A stretch of DNA of 64,000 bases from Vigna angularis (GCF_016808095.1 NC_068974.1:7564001-7628000), one strand, 5' to 3'. Numbered from the stretch's first letter, positions 13,288 to 23,960 are shown. The notes: generated from the letters alone by a model not told the origin. Program-made: numbers and translations.

Positions 13288-13703
13288 GGGTTAATGTTTC
13301 GGTAGGTCCCTATTTTTGTCTAGAATCTCAAATATGTTCTCTTCTTTTTCGGCGTCTATATTGGGTCTTTATTTTTGTAAAACTGAAACAAATAGAGGCT
13401 TGCCGTCAAATTAGACAAACGTCGTTTAGGAGACCCTGACGTGACATGTTGATAGTATACTTTTAATTGACGTGGCCGACCACCAGGTTTTTACTTCATA
13501 ATCAGGTTTTCACTGCCACACCAATTAAAAGTATAGTGTCAGCATGCCACGTCAGGGCCTCTTAAATGGCGTTTGTCCAATTTGACAGCAAGCGTCTCTT
13601 TGTTTCAATTTTACAAAAATAGGGACCCAATTGAGATACCGAACAAGTAAGGGACCTATTTGAGATTCTGGACGAAAATAGGGACCTACAAAAACATTAA
13701 ACC
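13288..13703. mobile_element. Mutator-like fold-back MITE with 9-bp target duplication
   Basis: The element starts GGGTTAATGTTTCGGTAGG and ends with a close inverse (...CTACAAAAACATTAAACC). Almost the whole 416 bp is an imperfect palindrome with a small centre near 13490. It is flanked by a perfect 9-bp direct repeat AAAATTAAA (13279-13287 and 13704-13712), the duplication length of Mutator-like elements. It has no coding capacity. The near-complete self-complementarity would let a transcript fold into a long hairpin. Confidence 0.85.
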
Positions 13704-13849
13704 AAAATTAAATTATAAATATTTAGAATGTTTTATTTTACATAACAAATTTTATATTATGACATAAGTTTAATATAATGTTTAATAAATAATAAATTTT
13801 ATTATTTTACTTATATATAATAAATAAAATTACATAAAATTAAAAAAAA

Positions 13850-13852
<3 letters not shown>

Positions 13853-13905
<53 letters not shown>
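13853..13905. repeat. (AT)n microsatellite
   Basis: About 26 AT units, lying directly against the left inverted-repeat arm of the gene-capturing element and apparently replacing its outer terminus. Confidence 0.95.
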
Positions 13906-13907
<2 letters not shown>

Positions 13908-13909
13908 TG

Positions 13910-14007
13910 TGCCACATCAATTTTCCCTTTTTTCTGAAACGTGTCAGACCCTTATCACTTGTGAGGCAAACCCTTACACTTGAGGAAAATGTTGACCTTG
14001 AAACCAA
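13910..14007 (+). repeat. Left inverted-repeat arm of gene-capturing element
   Basis: It aligns with the reverse complement of 15112-15211 with only a few mismatches and 1-bp indels. Shared phrases include GAAACGTGTCAGACCCTTAT and GGAAAATGTTGACCTTGAAA. Confidence 0.85.
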
Positions 14008-14019
14008 GCTCTGAACAGA

Positions 14020-14470
14020 TCGGTTCTTGGGCTGTGGTCACCGGAGCCACTAACGACATTGGAAAGGCCTTCACCTGCCAGTTGGTAGAGCAAGAGCTCA
14101 ACCACATCCTCGTCAGCATAACCTTGTAGAAGCTAGAAGTCGTTGCGCGTGAAATCAAGGTAAAGAATCTGAACGCGTGTATGAAGGTGGTGGCGATGGA
14201 CTTCGCGTGCGGGGATCTGTTAGAGGGATCTATCGCAATGTCAGGTACAAGTTATTGCAATGTTGGTTTTAGGGTAAAGTTAGTAGAGGAGTGATGATGA
14301 ATAGGAAGGATTAATTAATTAATTAATTGTTAAGAATATTGATGAGTGAAGGTACCACTGTACGTTGCAACGAAGATGGTGTCAAAGTTGGCTTTTATTG
14401 AGAAAGATTCAATTTTTATACCAACGGCTGAAGCTTATGCAAGAGCTGCAATGGGTGAAATAGGGTATAA
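14020..14470 (+). pseudogene. Captured fragment of a very-long-chain 3-ketoacyl-CoA reductase gene (KCR type)
   Basis: Two coding pieces are visible. At about 14020-14230 the frame reads GSWAVVTGATNDIGKAF, the NAD(P)-binding TGxxxGIG region of plant KCR (a short-chain dehydrogenase of ER fatty-acid elongation), followed by a segment ending VVAMDFACGDLLEG; an in-frame stop interrupts it. At 14352-14467 the frame reads VPLYVATKMVSKLAFIEK and continues to AEAYARAAMGEIGY, the C-terminal region of the same family. About 100 residues, including the catalytic Ser-Tyr-Lys part, are absent, and 100 bp of non-coding sequence lies between the pieces. The G of GxxxGIG has also become N/D. This is a non-functional captured fragment. 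Confidence 0.8.
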
Positions 14471-15010
14471 GTATAAGTATAAAGATAGGAAGCAAATGGG
14501 TGACACAGGAAAGCGGAGCAACTCACAATTCTTTTTCAAGACTCTGATTATTCCTCCCCACCTAAAATAACATCCATAGTACTTATCTTCCCTAAAAGGC
14601 CTTCCACTGTTCATACAAAATTCAGATGCCAAAGGGCATAAACGTAAGGGAGCAAGAAACAATTAATTTGGGAAAAAAAGAACAAAAGACGAACCTATGA
14701 AAAATGCAAGACCCACACAATACACATCGTTAGAGAACATTGCAGGAAGCAAAAGAGAAAACAGAGAGAAAAAAGTGGAGGATTGTTGAAGAGAGAGACT
14801 CGTGATTTGAGAACGCCACACACCCTTCCATCTCCGAAACAAAAGCTTCAAATTTTCGGTTCAAGAAAAGGGGATCTATTTAAAATCTAAAAAGAAAGAG
14901 AACTGCACAACAAAACTTGGGTGTGACAAGACAGAGAAAGAAGAAGGATCATGCATTTAGGAGTATTGTTTTGAAGGAAAAAGGTGAAGTTTTTTCATAG
15001 ATCAGAGGTG

Positions 15011-15085
15011 ATGTCGTGTTCTTCTTCATCTGGGTCTGAAGAGGACAATGAGGGGTTCGACTCTTACTGGAAGGGGGTATCACCC
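15011..15085 (+). pseudogene. Captured 5' end of an SRPK-type protein kinase gene
   Basis: The frame from the ATG at 15011 begins MSCSSSSGSEEDNEGFDSY, which I recognise as the N-terminus of plant SR-protein kinases (SRPK); in the family it is followed by RKGGYH. Here it reads WKG, then shifts frame, as if two bases were lost before the TATCAC encoding YH, and the kinase domain is absent. Roughly 100-450 bp upstream may be the original 5' leader and promoter of that gene. The longer open frame to 15262 runs into the inverted arm and is not a real protein. Confidence 0.65.
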
Positions 15086-15111
15086 GCAAACTTTCATGTG
15101 CTATTGCTAAA

Positions 15112-15211
15112 CTTGGTTTCAAGGTCAACATTTTCCTTAGGTGTAAGGGTTTGCCTCACACGTGATAAGGGTCTGACACGTTTCAGAAAAAAAGGGAAAA
15201 TGATGTGGCAT
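15112..15211 (-). repeat. Right inverted-repeat arm of gene-capturing element
   Basis: Reverse complement of the arm at 13910-14007. Outside it, 15212-15371 continues as the outer part of the terminal repeat, which is lost on the left side. Confidence 0.85.
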
Positions 15212-15371
15212 ACCATTAGCCACCTAAGAAAAAAATTAACATCGTTAGTCACAGAGGACTAAAAATTATAGTTTCCTTAAAGACAAGTATCAAAGTGTAC
15301 CAAAATTTGAAAGAGGGACGAAAACTATAATCGCTTGATAGTTGAGGGACTAAAAACATATTTAACCCATT

Positions 15372-16150
15372 AAAGAATACTAAAATACAGGCGTGAAAAA
15401 TAAGTTAATGCTAATATATATTAATAATATCAATACGTGGTGCCTTACAAAACTTAAAGTTAAAAAAATAGTCTTTATTTATCTTAAAATAAATAATAAA
15501 TGTTCAATGTGAGTCTTTTTATATGATGCGGAGATATTGAATTATTGATAGTGAACAAAATCAAAGGAATATTTACTGTAACATATTTTTCGACACACAA
15601 ATCAATAAAAATATAAAAAAATATAAAAGAGTATATAAAATTAAAAATTAATAATAATGCATCATATTTATAGGTAGATGTGGATCATTAAAGTTATTAT
15701 TGACAATATCATTGATTAACAAATTGTGATTTAGTAATATTATTGATTGATATATTAAACTCCATTTAATTTATTATTTATATATGTATATCAATTTTCA
15801 TATTTAATGAGATTCGTGACATAATGTACTCATAATTGTATTACTATGGTGTAATATTTTATGATATATTATAATCATATTTATTACGAGAATAATATGT
15901 ACATGTGGTAGAATATTATGAGAATATTATATCTATTTAATATTATTCTTCAACTAAGATGGAAGGGAATTACATAAGTTTCTCAAGTTCGAAACTCTAA
16001 TACTAAAATTTAACATCTTGTCTAGGTTATCAATAAACTCTTAACAAATTACTACATTTACCTTTGATACCACCATTACTTTTAATAGAATAAGAGATTT
16101 AGAAGAAAAAAAATCTTTATTTTATAAACTAATAAATCATTAAAGTCTCC
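15372..16150. other. AT-rich spacer
   Basis: No gene, RNA or bounded repeat recognised. Confidence 0.5.
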
Positions 16151-16990
16151 ATAAATACTAGTAAAATAAATTCATTTTATAATATCATAAAAAAGCCTTA
16201 TAACATTATTCTTTAGTATTTCTCAATCCACTAAGCCTCAACACATCTCTTCATAGTTATGCATTTTCACGGGCATTAATATCTACTCTAGTATAAAATA
16301 CAATCATCGTAGTCACACACAACAATACAAGGATAGGCTAACAAAACATCAAACATCATAAAAAAAGTATACATTAATATTATTCACAACCCACACAAAC
16401 CTTACATAACCATGGTGTATCACAACATCATTCAATTCCACTAGTTGTTTCACACAACTACACATAAGACTTGTTGTTTCACATAACAAGTAAAAACAAA
16501 TATTATCATAACAAACACAACAGGCACTAGTGATCTTAGCATTAGGAATCGAGTTTCTACTATAACTCTTGCACACAATTTACCAACAACCACTCACCAC
16601 TAGAGAAACCATCATTCATGCTTCTCAAAAGTATTATGGACAAGGTCCACTTTCCTTACTCCTCAAGAGGCTAATGGGCGAATTACACATGTGTCACTTC
16701 CCATCACTCTCCTTGAGATCTTCTTTGACGAAGTACCCAGGTGTCACGTCCCATCACTTTCTTCAATAGATTCCTCAATGAAGTACACAAGTGTCACTTC
16801 ACATCACTCTTATCAAGAGTTTCCCCGACAAAGTTCACCTCTAATACAATTACATAGAGTTACCATTCTCACTGCTCTCCCAAAGAGACTTACGGCTGAA
16901 GAACACTCCCCACTGCTCTACTTAGGAGTTTTACGGGTGAAGTCAATACTCAAGCTCATCACTAGAGACTGACAGAGTGCACTGCCTTTC
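16151..16990 (-). mobile_element. Gypsy-type LTR-like fragment, minus orientation
   Basis: Read on minus, the part around 16270-16350 resembles the LTR end phrase seen in the other Tekay-like blocks (GTTAGCCTATCCTTG...). The rest contains a 50-bp tandem repeat. Both ends are unclear, and the block abuts a decayed copia integrase at about 17000. Assignment is by resemblance only. Confidence 0.3.
16691..16840. repeat. Three tandem copies of a 50-bp unit
   Basis: GTGTCACTTC or GTGTCACGTC recurs at exactly 16691, 16741 and 16791, each followed by a diverged CATCACT...AAGT unit. Looser relatives continue to about 16960. The open frames across it come from the repeat and are not a gene. Confidence 0.8.
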
Positions 16991-16999
16991 GTTGTAAGC

Positions 17000-17890
17000 C
17001 ATATCAATTTAATTGAAAACAATGTCTCGATTGACGATACACTTCTTGAATCTTGACTTAAGATACCATGCACAATATCCTTTTCCACCTTTTGAAAAGC
17101 TAAGGACTATACATTTAACAACACATGCATCCAAATTTCCTTTTCTTATGTGAGCATAAGTAACACAACCGACAATTTTTAAATTTTTAAAGTTAAGAAA
17201 GTGCCCTAACTAGATTTTCACTTAAGTCTTTATATCAAGTGTTTTTTAAGGACATTTGTTGGTTAGGTAGGTAAAAATAGTAGTAGCTTTAGTCAAAAAA
17301 ACATAAAACTCCAACACTCAGCAATATGCATCTAAATAGTCCTATTAAATCGTTTTGTTAATCCATTTTGTTTGGGGGTCTCTACGATCATCTAATGTAT
17401 TTCTATGTCATTCTCTTTATAGAAGGAATTACAAAATTACAAACAAAATTCAAGACCATTATTAGTTCTAAACTTCTTCACCATCTTATTAGTTTGGTTC
17501 ACTATTAGACTTTTCTAATTCTGAAAGTTCTTGAAGACTTCACCATTGGACTTTTGAGGGTACACCAATAACTCCCTTGAGTAATCATTAATTATCGATA
17601 AGAAGTATACAATTATAGAGTGTGATCAAATTAGAGACATTCCACATGGATCAACATGAACATAATAAATGGTTCTCTTTGTTCTATTTTCGTCTTGTAT
17701 CAAAACGAACTTTGCAGTTTCCTTGGACATAGTGTTCAAAAAATTTCAATTGTTCAATTTTGTCACTCACAAATAAGTCATGGTTCTTTAACTCCACTAA
17801 TTTTTTTTCTCATTTAAATGACATAACCTTTCATCTCATTTCTTAATCTTAGATATGATCGTCTTCTCAACAATAGATTTTGATATACTA
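17000..17890 (-). pseudogene. Decayed Ty1/Copia integrase region
   Basis: On the minus strand, with several frame changes and stops, it follows a copia polyprotein in order: the pre-integrase segment (near 17720-17780), a degenerate HVDPCGMS for the first catalytic Asp region, INDYSRELLVYPQKSNGEVF, then TNNGLEFC in place of RSDNGLEFC, and TPKQNGLTKRFNR near the last acidic residue. It ends with the post-integrase phrase KCIVNRDIVFN near 17025-17055. The second catalytic Asp is replaced by Asn. No RT or LTRs remain attached. The Athila-type element inserted at 17943 lies just beyond it. Confidence 0.7.
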
Positions 17891-17942
17891 CAACACCTTC
17901 CAAGGCAGAAAGGTCATTCGCTCACAGACCCTTCATGATGGC

Positions 17943-19307
17943 TGATAACGGTTGATTTTACCGTTATCTGTGATGCAATTTTGATACAAAATCAACTCTG
18001 TTTTAACTTGTAACTTGCTTAATCCTCTCTTTTATCTTAGCTTTATGAATAATTGTGTTTTGGGATACTTTGATGTAATTTCATCTATAATCCCTTGATT
18101 TTGTAGTTAATAATGTGTTTGGAAGAATCTCCAACAATGTATAGAGCTGAACCAACCACAAGAAGCAAGCAGAACTGCAGAAAAAGAGAAAAAAATGCAA
18201 TGCAGAAAAGTCAAGCTGAGGGCCCTGGGTTAGAGGCCCTGAGTGCCACCTGCACCAACTGCACAGAAGCTTATTTCTGGTGTGCTCGCGCTTAGGGCCC
18301 CTTAGCAGGGGCGCTGAGCGCCATTTTTGCTGTCAGAATTTCTCCCTGGGCACCCTTCAGGGACGCTGAGCGCTAGTTGCGGTTGATAATTCACGCTCGG
18401 GCGCCCTCTCCAGGGGCGCTGAACGTTGGCGGTTAGGGTTTATTGCAAATCTGTTCTATTTAAACCTAAATTGCGAAGGGTTTTGGGTATTTGGTTCTTT
18501 GGAGGCGCGATTTCACTTAGAGGAGAGCTTGGAGGGCGACTAGGGTTTGTGGGAACACTCCCTTCTTCCTCTTTGGGATCTTCTTCCATGGTCATGTTGT
18601 AAGCTTTAAGGCTCTCCATGACAATGGAAAGCCAAACCCATCTTGTTGGGGGAAATATGTAACCTTTGAATTTCATGTATTTGAACATGTTTTAAATATC
18701 TTATGCTTCTTTCATTGAATGTTAGTTATTTTCTCCTATTCGTAATGCTTGTCTTGTTTTGGTCACTAATGACTTGATGATTGATTTGTTTGAGTATTGG
18801 GAAATATCTTATGAATCATAATCTGGAGGATTATACCCAAAGGGAATATTGCCTAGGGATAGTGATAGGACGTTTAATTGTCTTAAGCTTCTTTTCTCAA
18901 TGCGGAATTGGTTATTAGGGATTCAAGGGATTGAGCTCTAATAATTAAGGCTAGGCTTTTTACGCCAAGGGATTGAGTTCTAAGTAATTTAGTAAGTGAC
19001 ATTAGCATTCCAATGAAGAAGATGAGTTCTAATATGCATGAAAGTTAAGTAGGTGAAATCTAACCCCAACATTGCCATCTCATACCAATTCTAGTCTTTT
19101 CCACTCTTAAGCGTCTCCAAATGCCAAAAACCACTTTTATTTTCTTTGTCAATTTATTTTATTACACTTATTCTTATATGTGTTAATCTAAATGAGTTGT
19201 TAATCGTGAAATTAACTAGTGTTACACGAGTATCTTGGAAAACGATACTTGGTCTTACCATTTTATATTGCTTGATACGATTTGGTACACTTGTCAATGA
19301 GTTAACA
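17943..19307 (+). repeat. 5' LTR of the Athila-type element
   Basis: 1,365 bp. It contains an unusual GC-rich stretch (about 18215-18428) in which phrases like GGGGCGCTGAGCGCC recur, inside otherwise AT-rich sequence. Compared with the 3' LTR it lacks one GC-rich unit of about 49 bp. Confidence 0.9.
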
Positions 19308-19313
19308 AGTTTT

Positions 19314-19331
19314 TGGCGCCATTACCGGGGA
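19314..19331 (+). other. Primer binding site (tRNA-Asp)
   Basis: TGGCGCCATTACCGGGGA lies six bases after the 5' LTR. It matches the complement of the 3' end of plant tRNA-Asp (TGGCGCCGTTGCCGGGGA) with two differences, as is usual for Athila elements. Confidence 0.85.
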
Positions 19332-21159
19332 CTCGTGGTTTATACTAGACTATTGTGCAATTTCTAACTTATTTAGACTTTATCCTTTTGTACATTCTTT
19401 ACTCTATTCTTGTAAATATATTTTCACTATTATTTGGGCTAATTTGTGGCTTTAGACTAGTTGTTTCTAAGTGTATGCAGGGGGATGTCATACAAGGAGG
19501 ACTGCAGCCTCCAAAGCATCTTGTAAACCCTGTGATTGAAGGAATGATGGCGTCACAGTGAGACAACATGGTTGAGCACCATAAGTTGCCCAAATTCTCC
19601 TTTCCTTGAGGATGCTCCAAGTGCTTCATTGAAAGAATGAGGGAAAGGGAGAAGCAAAGGAGAAAGCCTAGTCACCACCACTCTTTGATGAGAGACAAAG
19701 AACTGAAGCCTAGCAAGTCAAAGTTGATCAAGAGGATTGAGTTTTTAAAGATGTCAAGGTAGTGGAAGGGCTAAAATGAAGATTTTTATGCTTTGAGGAT
19801 TGAGTTGGTGGCTAGAGAGAGTTTTAAGAAGAGTTGGTGAAAGGAGCACACCAACAACAACATTCGCACTTCATTGAGTAATTCATCAAGCTAACGATGT
19901 TAAACAAGCGCTTTTGGGAGGCAACCCAGGATAACATCTTCCTTAGGACTTCAAAGGTTTCAAAACCACCATTGGTCAACCTTTGAGGCATGCGTGAGTT
20001 GAGCAACCTATTACTTGAAGATTTTTCTGCTCGTGTAGCATGGCCTGGGGGCCAGGCCCCTACTGATGGGGGAGGTGGAGTAATTACGGAGTATAAGCTA
20101 CTAGGAAGAGGAAGATGTTTCAGATGAAAAGTGAAGCTAGTGTCCTACACTACTGGAGCTGCAAAGAGTCCATTTTGATCGATTTTTCAGTTTTAATTTC
20201 AAGCTTTATTTGTTTTCAGTTGTTATGTTTTTGGATTTCTTTTGGGCTTGCCTAGTGGATAGTTCTTGTGCAATTGGTTTGGTGATTTGAGTAAATCATT
20301 TGTTGTGCTTAAATTGAATACAAATCTCTTGTGCTTGCTCTTTATCCACGTGAATTTCATTGAAAATCTGATTGAGATTATGTGGTTGAACTTGTTGAAC
20401 AGAGATTGTGGTTGCTTGTATCTGTCTAGATAGATGCTTGGTTTCAATTGTGATCAATATTCTTGGTATGATGTTTATAAAATTTTGGAACCTTTGAATT
20501 AATCTGTGAGATGTTGTGCTTCAGATTTATTGTTGAGTGCTATTACTTTGGAATCACAGTTGATTTTGCCTGAGTTTCACTGTTTGAACTATTTGCTTGC
20601 TTGTTACAAATGATCAAGGCCATCTGTTCTTCTCCCTTTTAAGCCAATGCCAATATTTTAACCCAAAAAGAAAAAAATTGTTTTATCCTTTGAACCTTGA
20701 GCTGAATATTAAAAAACAAAACCTTTGAAATCCTTGCCTTGAGTTGAGTATAGCATGTTTGTATGGTATCGGAGAATGGTTCAAGTTTGGGGTTGTTGGG
20801 AAATTGAGAAATTTTTGAAAAAAAAAATTGAAATAAAAAGAAAAACAAAAAGAAAAAAAGCATTAAGTAAAGCAAGAAAAGGAAAAGAAGAAAGAAGAAG
20901 AAGAGAAGAGAGCTCAATGAATAAAAGTTGGGATTAAGTTGAGAAGTGGTTTCTCAAGTGAAAAGCAGAAAGAAAGATTAATGTTAAAATTAATTTTTTC
21001 ACTCTCTTAAGTCAAGGAGTTTTGTTGTCCAAAAAATCAAATTTTCTTCTTAGTCCAGCCACATTACAAGCCTTGAAAAGTCCCTGTGATGATAACTTAC
21101 TTGTGAATGTGTTTGATATTATTGAAACGAAAGGAAAACTTGAGGTCAAACATAGTTTC
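19332..21159 (+). other. Internal region of the Athila-type element, no pol
   Basis: No RT, protease or integrase motif is present; open frames are short and unrecognised. At about 19893-19932 the phrase TTAAACAAGCGCTT followed by GGGAGGCAACCCA is a conserved non-coding landmark of Athila-like elements; a relative occurs at 26831 after the decayed Athila pol. At about 20042-20062 a GGCCTGGGGGCCAGGCC stretch can form a strong hairpin. A purine-rich low-complexity block lies at 20815-20920. Confidence 0.65.
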
Positions 21160-21172
21160 AAGTTTGGGGTTG
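21160..21172 (+). other. Polypurine tract of the Athila-type element
   Basis: AAGTTTGGGGTTG lies directly before the 3' LTR, matching the AAGTTTGGGG-type tract typical of this lineage. Confidence 0.75.
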
Positions 21173-22586
21173 TGATAACAGTTGATTTTATCGTTATCTG
21201 TGATGCAATTTTGATACAAAATCAACTCTTTTCTAACTTGTAACTTGCTTAATCCTCTCTTTTATCTTAGTTTTATGAATAATTGTATTTTGGGCTACTT
21301 TGATGTAATTTCATCTCTAATCCCTTTATTTTCTAGCTAATAATGTGCTTGGAAGAATCTCCAACAATGTATAGAGTTGAACAAACCACAAGAAGTAAGC
21401 ATAACTGCAGAAAAAGAGAAAAAATGCAGTGCAGAAAAGTCAAGCTGAGGGCCCTGGGTTAGGGGCCCTGAGTGCCACCTGCACCAACTACACAAAAGCT
21501 TATTTCTGGTGTGCTCGCGCTGAGGGCCCCTTAACAAGGGCGCTGAGCGCCACTTTTGCAGTTAGAATTTCTCCCTGTGCACCCTTTAGGGGCGGTGAGC
21601 GCCAATTGCGGTTGATAATTCACGCCCGGGCGCCCTCTCCAGGGGCGCTGAGCGCCAGGCACCTTGCAAGCTCGCCTGGGCGCCCCCACTAGGGGTGCTG
21701 AGTGCTGGCGGTTAGGGTTTGTTGCAAATCTATTCTATTTAAACCTAAATTGCGAAGGGTTTTGGGTCTTTGGTTCTTTGGATGCGCAATTTCACTTAAA
21801 GGAGAGCTTGGAGGGCGGCTAGGGTTTGTGGGAACACTCCCTTCTTCCTCTTTGGGTTCTTCTTCCATGGTCATGTTGTAAGCTTGAAGGCTCTCCATGA
21901 CAACGGAGAGCCAAACCCATCTTGTTGGGGGTAATATGTAACCTTTGAATTTCATGTATTTGAACATGTTTTAAATATCTTATGCTTCTTTCATTGAATG
22001 TTAGTTATTTTCTCCTATTCGTAATGCTTGTCTTGTTTTGGTCACTAATGACTTGATGATTGATTTGTTTGAGTATTGGGAAATATCTTATGAATCATAA
22101 TCTGGAGGATTATACCCAAAGGGAATATTGCCAAGGGATAGTGATAGGACGTTTGGTTGTCTTAAGCTTCTTTTCTTAATGCGGAATTGGTTATTAGGGA
22201 TTTAAGGGATTGATGTCCAATAATTAAGACTAGGCTTTTTACGCCAAGGGATTGGGTTCTAAGTAATTTAGTAAGTGACATTAGAATTTCAATGAAGAAG
22301 ATGAGTTCTAATATGCATGAAAGTTAAGTAGGTGAAATCTAACCCCAACATTGCCATCTCATACCAATTATAGTCTTTTCCGCTCTTAAGCGTCTCTTGA
22401 TGCCAAAGACGACTTTTATTTTCTTTGTCAATTTATTTTATTGTACTTATTCTTATATGTGTTAATCTAAATGAGTTGTTAATCGTGCAATTAACTAGTG
22501 TTACACGAGTCTCTTGGGAAATGATACTTTGTCTTACCATTTTATATTACTTGATATGATTTGGTACACTTGCCAATGAGTTAACA
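21173..22586 (+). repeat. 3' LTR of the Athila-type element
   Basis: 1,414 bp, aligned end to end with the 5' LTR. The GC-rich zone (21446-21708) has one extra unit around 21656-21705, explaining most of the 49-bp length difference. Confidence 0.9.
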
Positions 22587-22679
22587 ATGGCATACTGTTT
22601 GGAAAAAAATAACTAAGTTATGAGAAGGTGTTTGAACGTCCTTTAAGTATATTATAGTAAAAAATTATAAGTTTAACAG

Positions 22680-22800
22680 AAGTGAATGTAGCTTAAATGG
22701 TTAAAGCATCTTGTTTTGGGTTGATAGTCATTTGTTCGATTCCTATGTGTACATAATATGTTTTATTTATTTTGTTTTATTTTTGCCAATGATCTCATGT
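22680..22800 (+). mobile_element. tRNA-derived SINE-like sequence
   Basis: TAGCTTAAATGG (22689-22700) fits an RNA polymerase III A box and GTTCGATTCC (22734-22743) fits a B box, with about 33 bp between them, the spacing of tRNA-derived SINE promoters. A tRNA-like cloverleaf is not complete, so it is not a working tRNA. The 3' end and target duplication could not be fixed. Confidence 0.45.
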
Positions 22801-23960
22801 GATGAAATAAGCTTATATACATTGTTGTGTATGATTCTCATGTTGTGTGTTGATTGGTTTGGTTGATGCGCTTGGTTGTCTACGTAGGTGAATGGGGTTA
22901 AACCCTGGTTGGCTAGGAATGCACCTATCTTACATTTTTAGTTTTTGTATCGTGCGTTGCCAAGCTTGGTTAAGGTCAGTTATGCTCTCTATCGCGTGTT
23001 GCCAGGTTGGTTATGACCGACCAATTTCTCTACACCTTAGGTAGAACAAGAATTAGTTAAAATAGGTAATTAGGTAGGTTTCAGTAGTTGTGCACTGGTT
23101 AAAACAGGTAATAAGGGAATTATTATCAACGTGCAAACCAAGAATAAATCACCAAATTCATTATAAGATAATTACAATAACCAGGAAACAAAGTCCTTAA
23201 TGTGAAAATTCAAAAGATATTATCATATTTTATTTTTGTAATTGAGAACCACAAAATAAAAACCTACCACTACATAGATCAAGCCTAAATGAGTGCAACT
23301 ATGAGGCAATGTGAGTGACAAGTGGAGGTTGTTCTGCTAGGGAACCTTGAGAAAATGTAGAGGTTGAGCTTCTGTGCTTTTGGAGAGAAAACTAAGGGTT
23401 TGAAGATTTGTTGGAGTAGTGGTACGGAGAGTTAACCTTCACTCTTTGTGTGTGATTTCCATGATGTGTGATGATTTTTTCTATACTGTGTGATTTCTGA
23501 CTATGGTTGTGTATTGATTTGGGATGTGTTATGTTTTAAATGCCATGTTGGTTATTAAACTTTGTTGGATGTTGTTATTATAATTGATATTATGAATGTC
23601 ATGTCTTGTGGATCACAATAAATTTTCGAATGGTGTTTGGTGCGTGATGGGAGGGATAATTGTTACTATGGTAGTTCATAATGCATGAAAAGTCGGTGGT
23701 AATTTTTTGTTAAAAAATTATGTGTTATGCATCAATGTTGTTGTGACCATGCTCCTTTCCATTAGAAACCATGATTTTCACTGTTTGGACGTGTACTTTT
23801 GGTAAGTGTGAAATATTGTGGCTTTACAATGTTCTACATAACTATCTCGAAAAACCATGTTGTTCTACATTTACAAAATATGTTATCCATGCTTCTTCAT
23901 ATTAGGGTCATGTTGTACTATGTAAATTAACGTAACTAACTTGTTTCTGCATAATTTTCA
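22801..23960. other. Unassigned sequence upstream of the Athila-type pol
   Basis: No coding region recognised. TGTTGCCAGG/GCGTTGCCAAG phrases repeat loosely at 22955-23010. It may be the non-coding or gag part of the following decayed element, but nothing shows this directly. Confidence 0.35.

Larger units (their letters stand above)
13907..15371. mobile_element. Pack-MULE-like inverted-repeat element carrying two host gene fragments
   Basis: Two near-identical inverted arms of about 100 bp (13910-14007 and 15112-15211) enclose fragments of a 3-ketoacyl-CoA reductase gene and of an SRPK-type kinase gene, both on the + strand. Beyond the right arm the sequence runs on to 15371, ending GGGACTAAAAACATATTTAACCC. 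I recognise its inverse (GGGTTAAATATG...) as a legume MULE-type terminal repeat. The left outer terminus is missing, cut off at the AT microsatellite, so no target duplication can be read. The MULE assignment is inference; the inverted arms and captured fragments are visible directly. Confidence 0.6.
17943..22586 (+). mobile_element. Complete non-autonomous Ty3/Gypsy element, Athila type
   Basis: Two direct repeats (17943-19307 and 21173-22586), both starting TGATAAC and ending GAGTTAACA, flank 1,865 bp of internal sequence. The element is bordered by a perfect 5-bp duplication ATGGC (17938-17942 and 22587-22591). A primer site matching tRNA-Asp and a polypurine tract sit where expected. The interior has no protease, RT or integrase, so the element must have depended on proteins from an autonomous relative. 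About 7 mismatches are seen in the first 125 bases of the two LTRs, so the insertion is not recent. Confidence 0.9.

Noticed and set aside
14984..15262. 92-codon frame starting with an SRPK-like N-terminus as a gene
   Set aside because: Only the first 20 or so codons match; the rest runs through the inverted arm and the kinase domain is absent.
20639..20937. Overlapping frames rich in Phe/Leu or Lys/Arg
   Set aside because: They lie on a purine-rich low-complexity stretch within the Athila-type element.
22689..22760. Functional tRNA gene
   Set aside because: Promoter boxes are present, but acceptor and anticodon stems do not pair.
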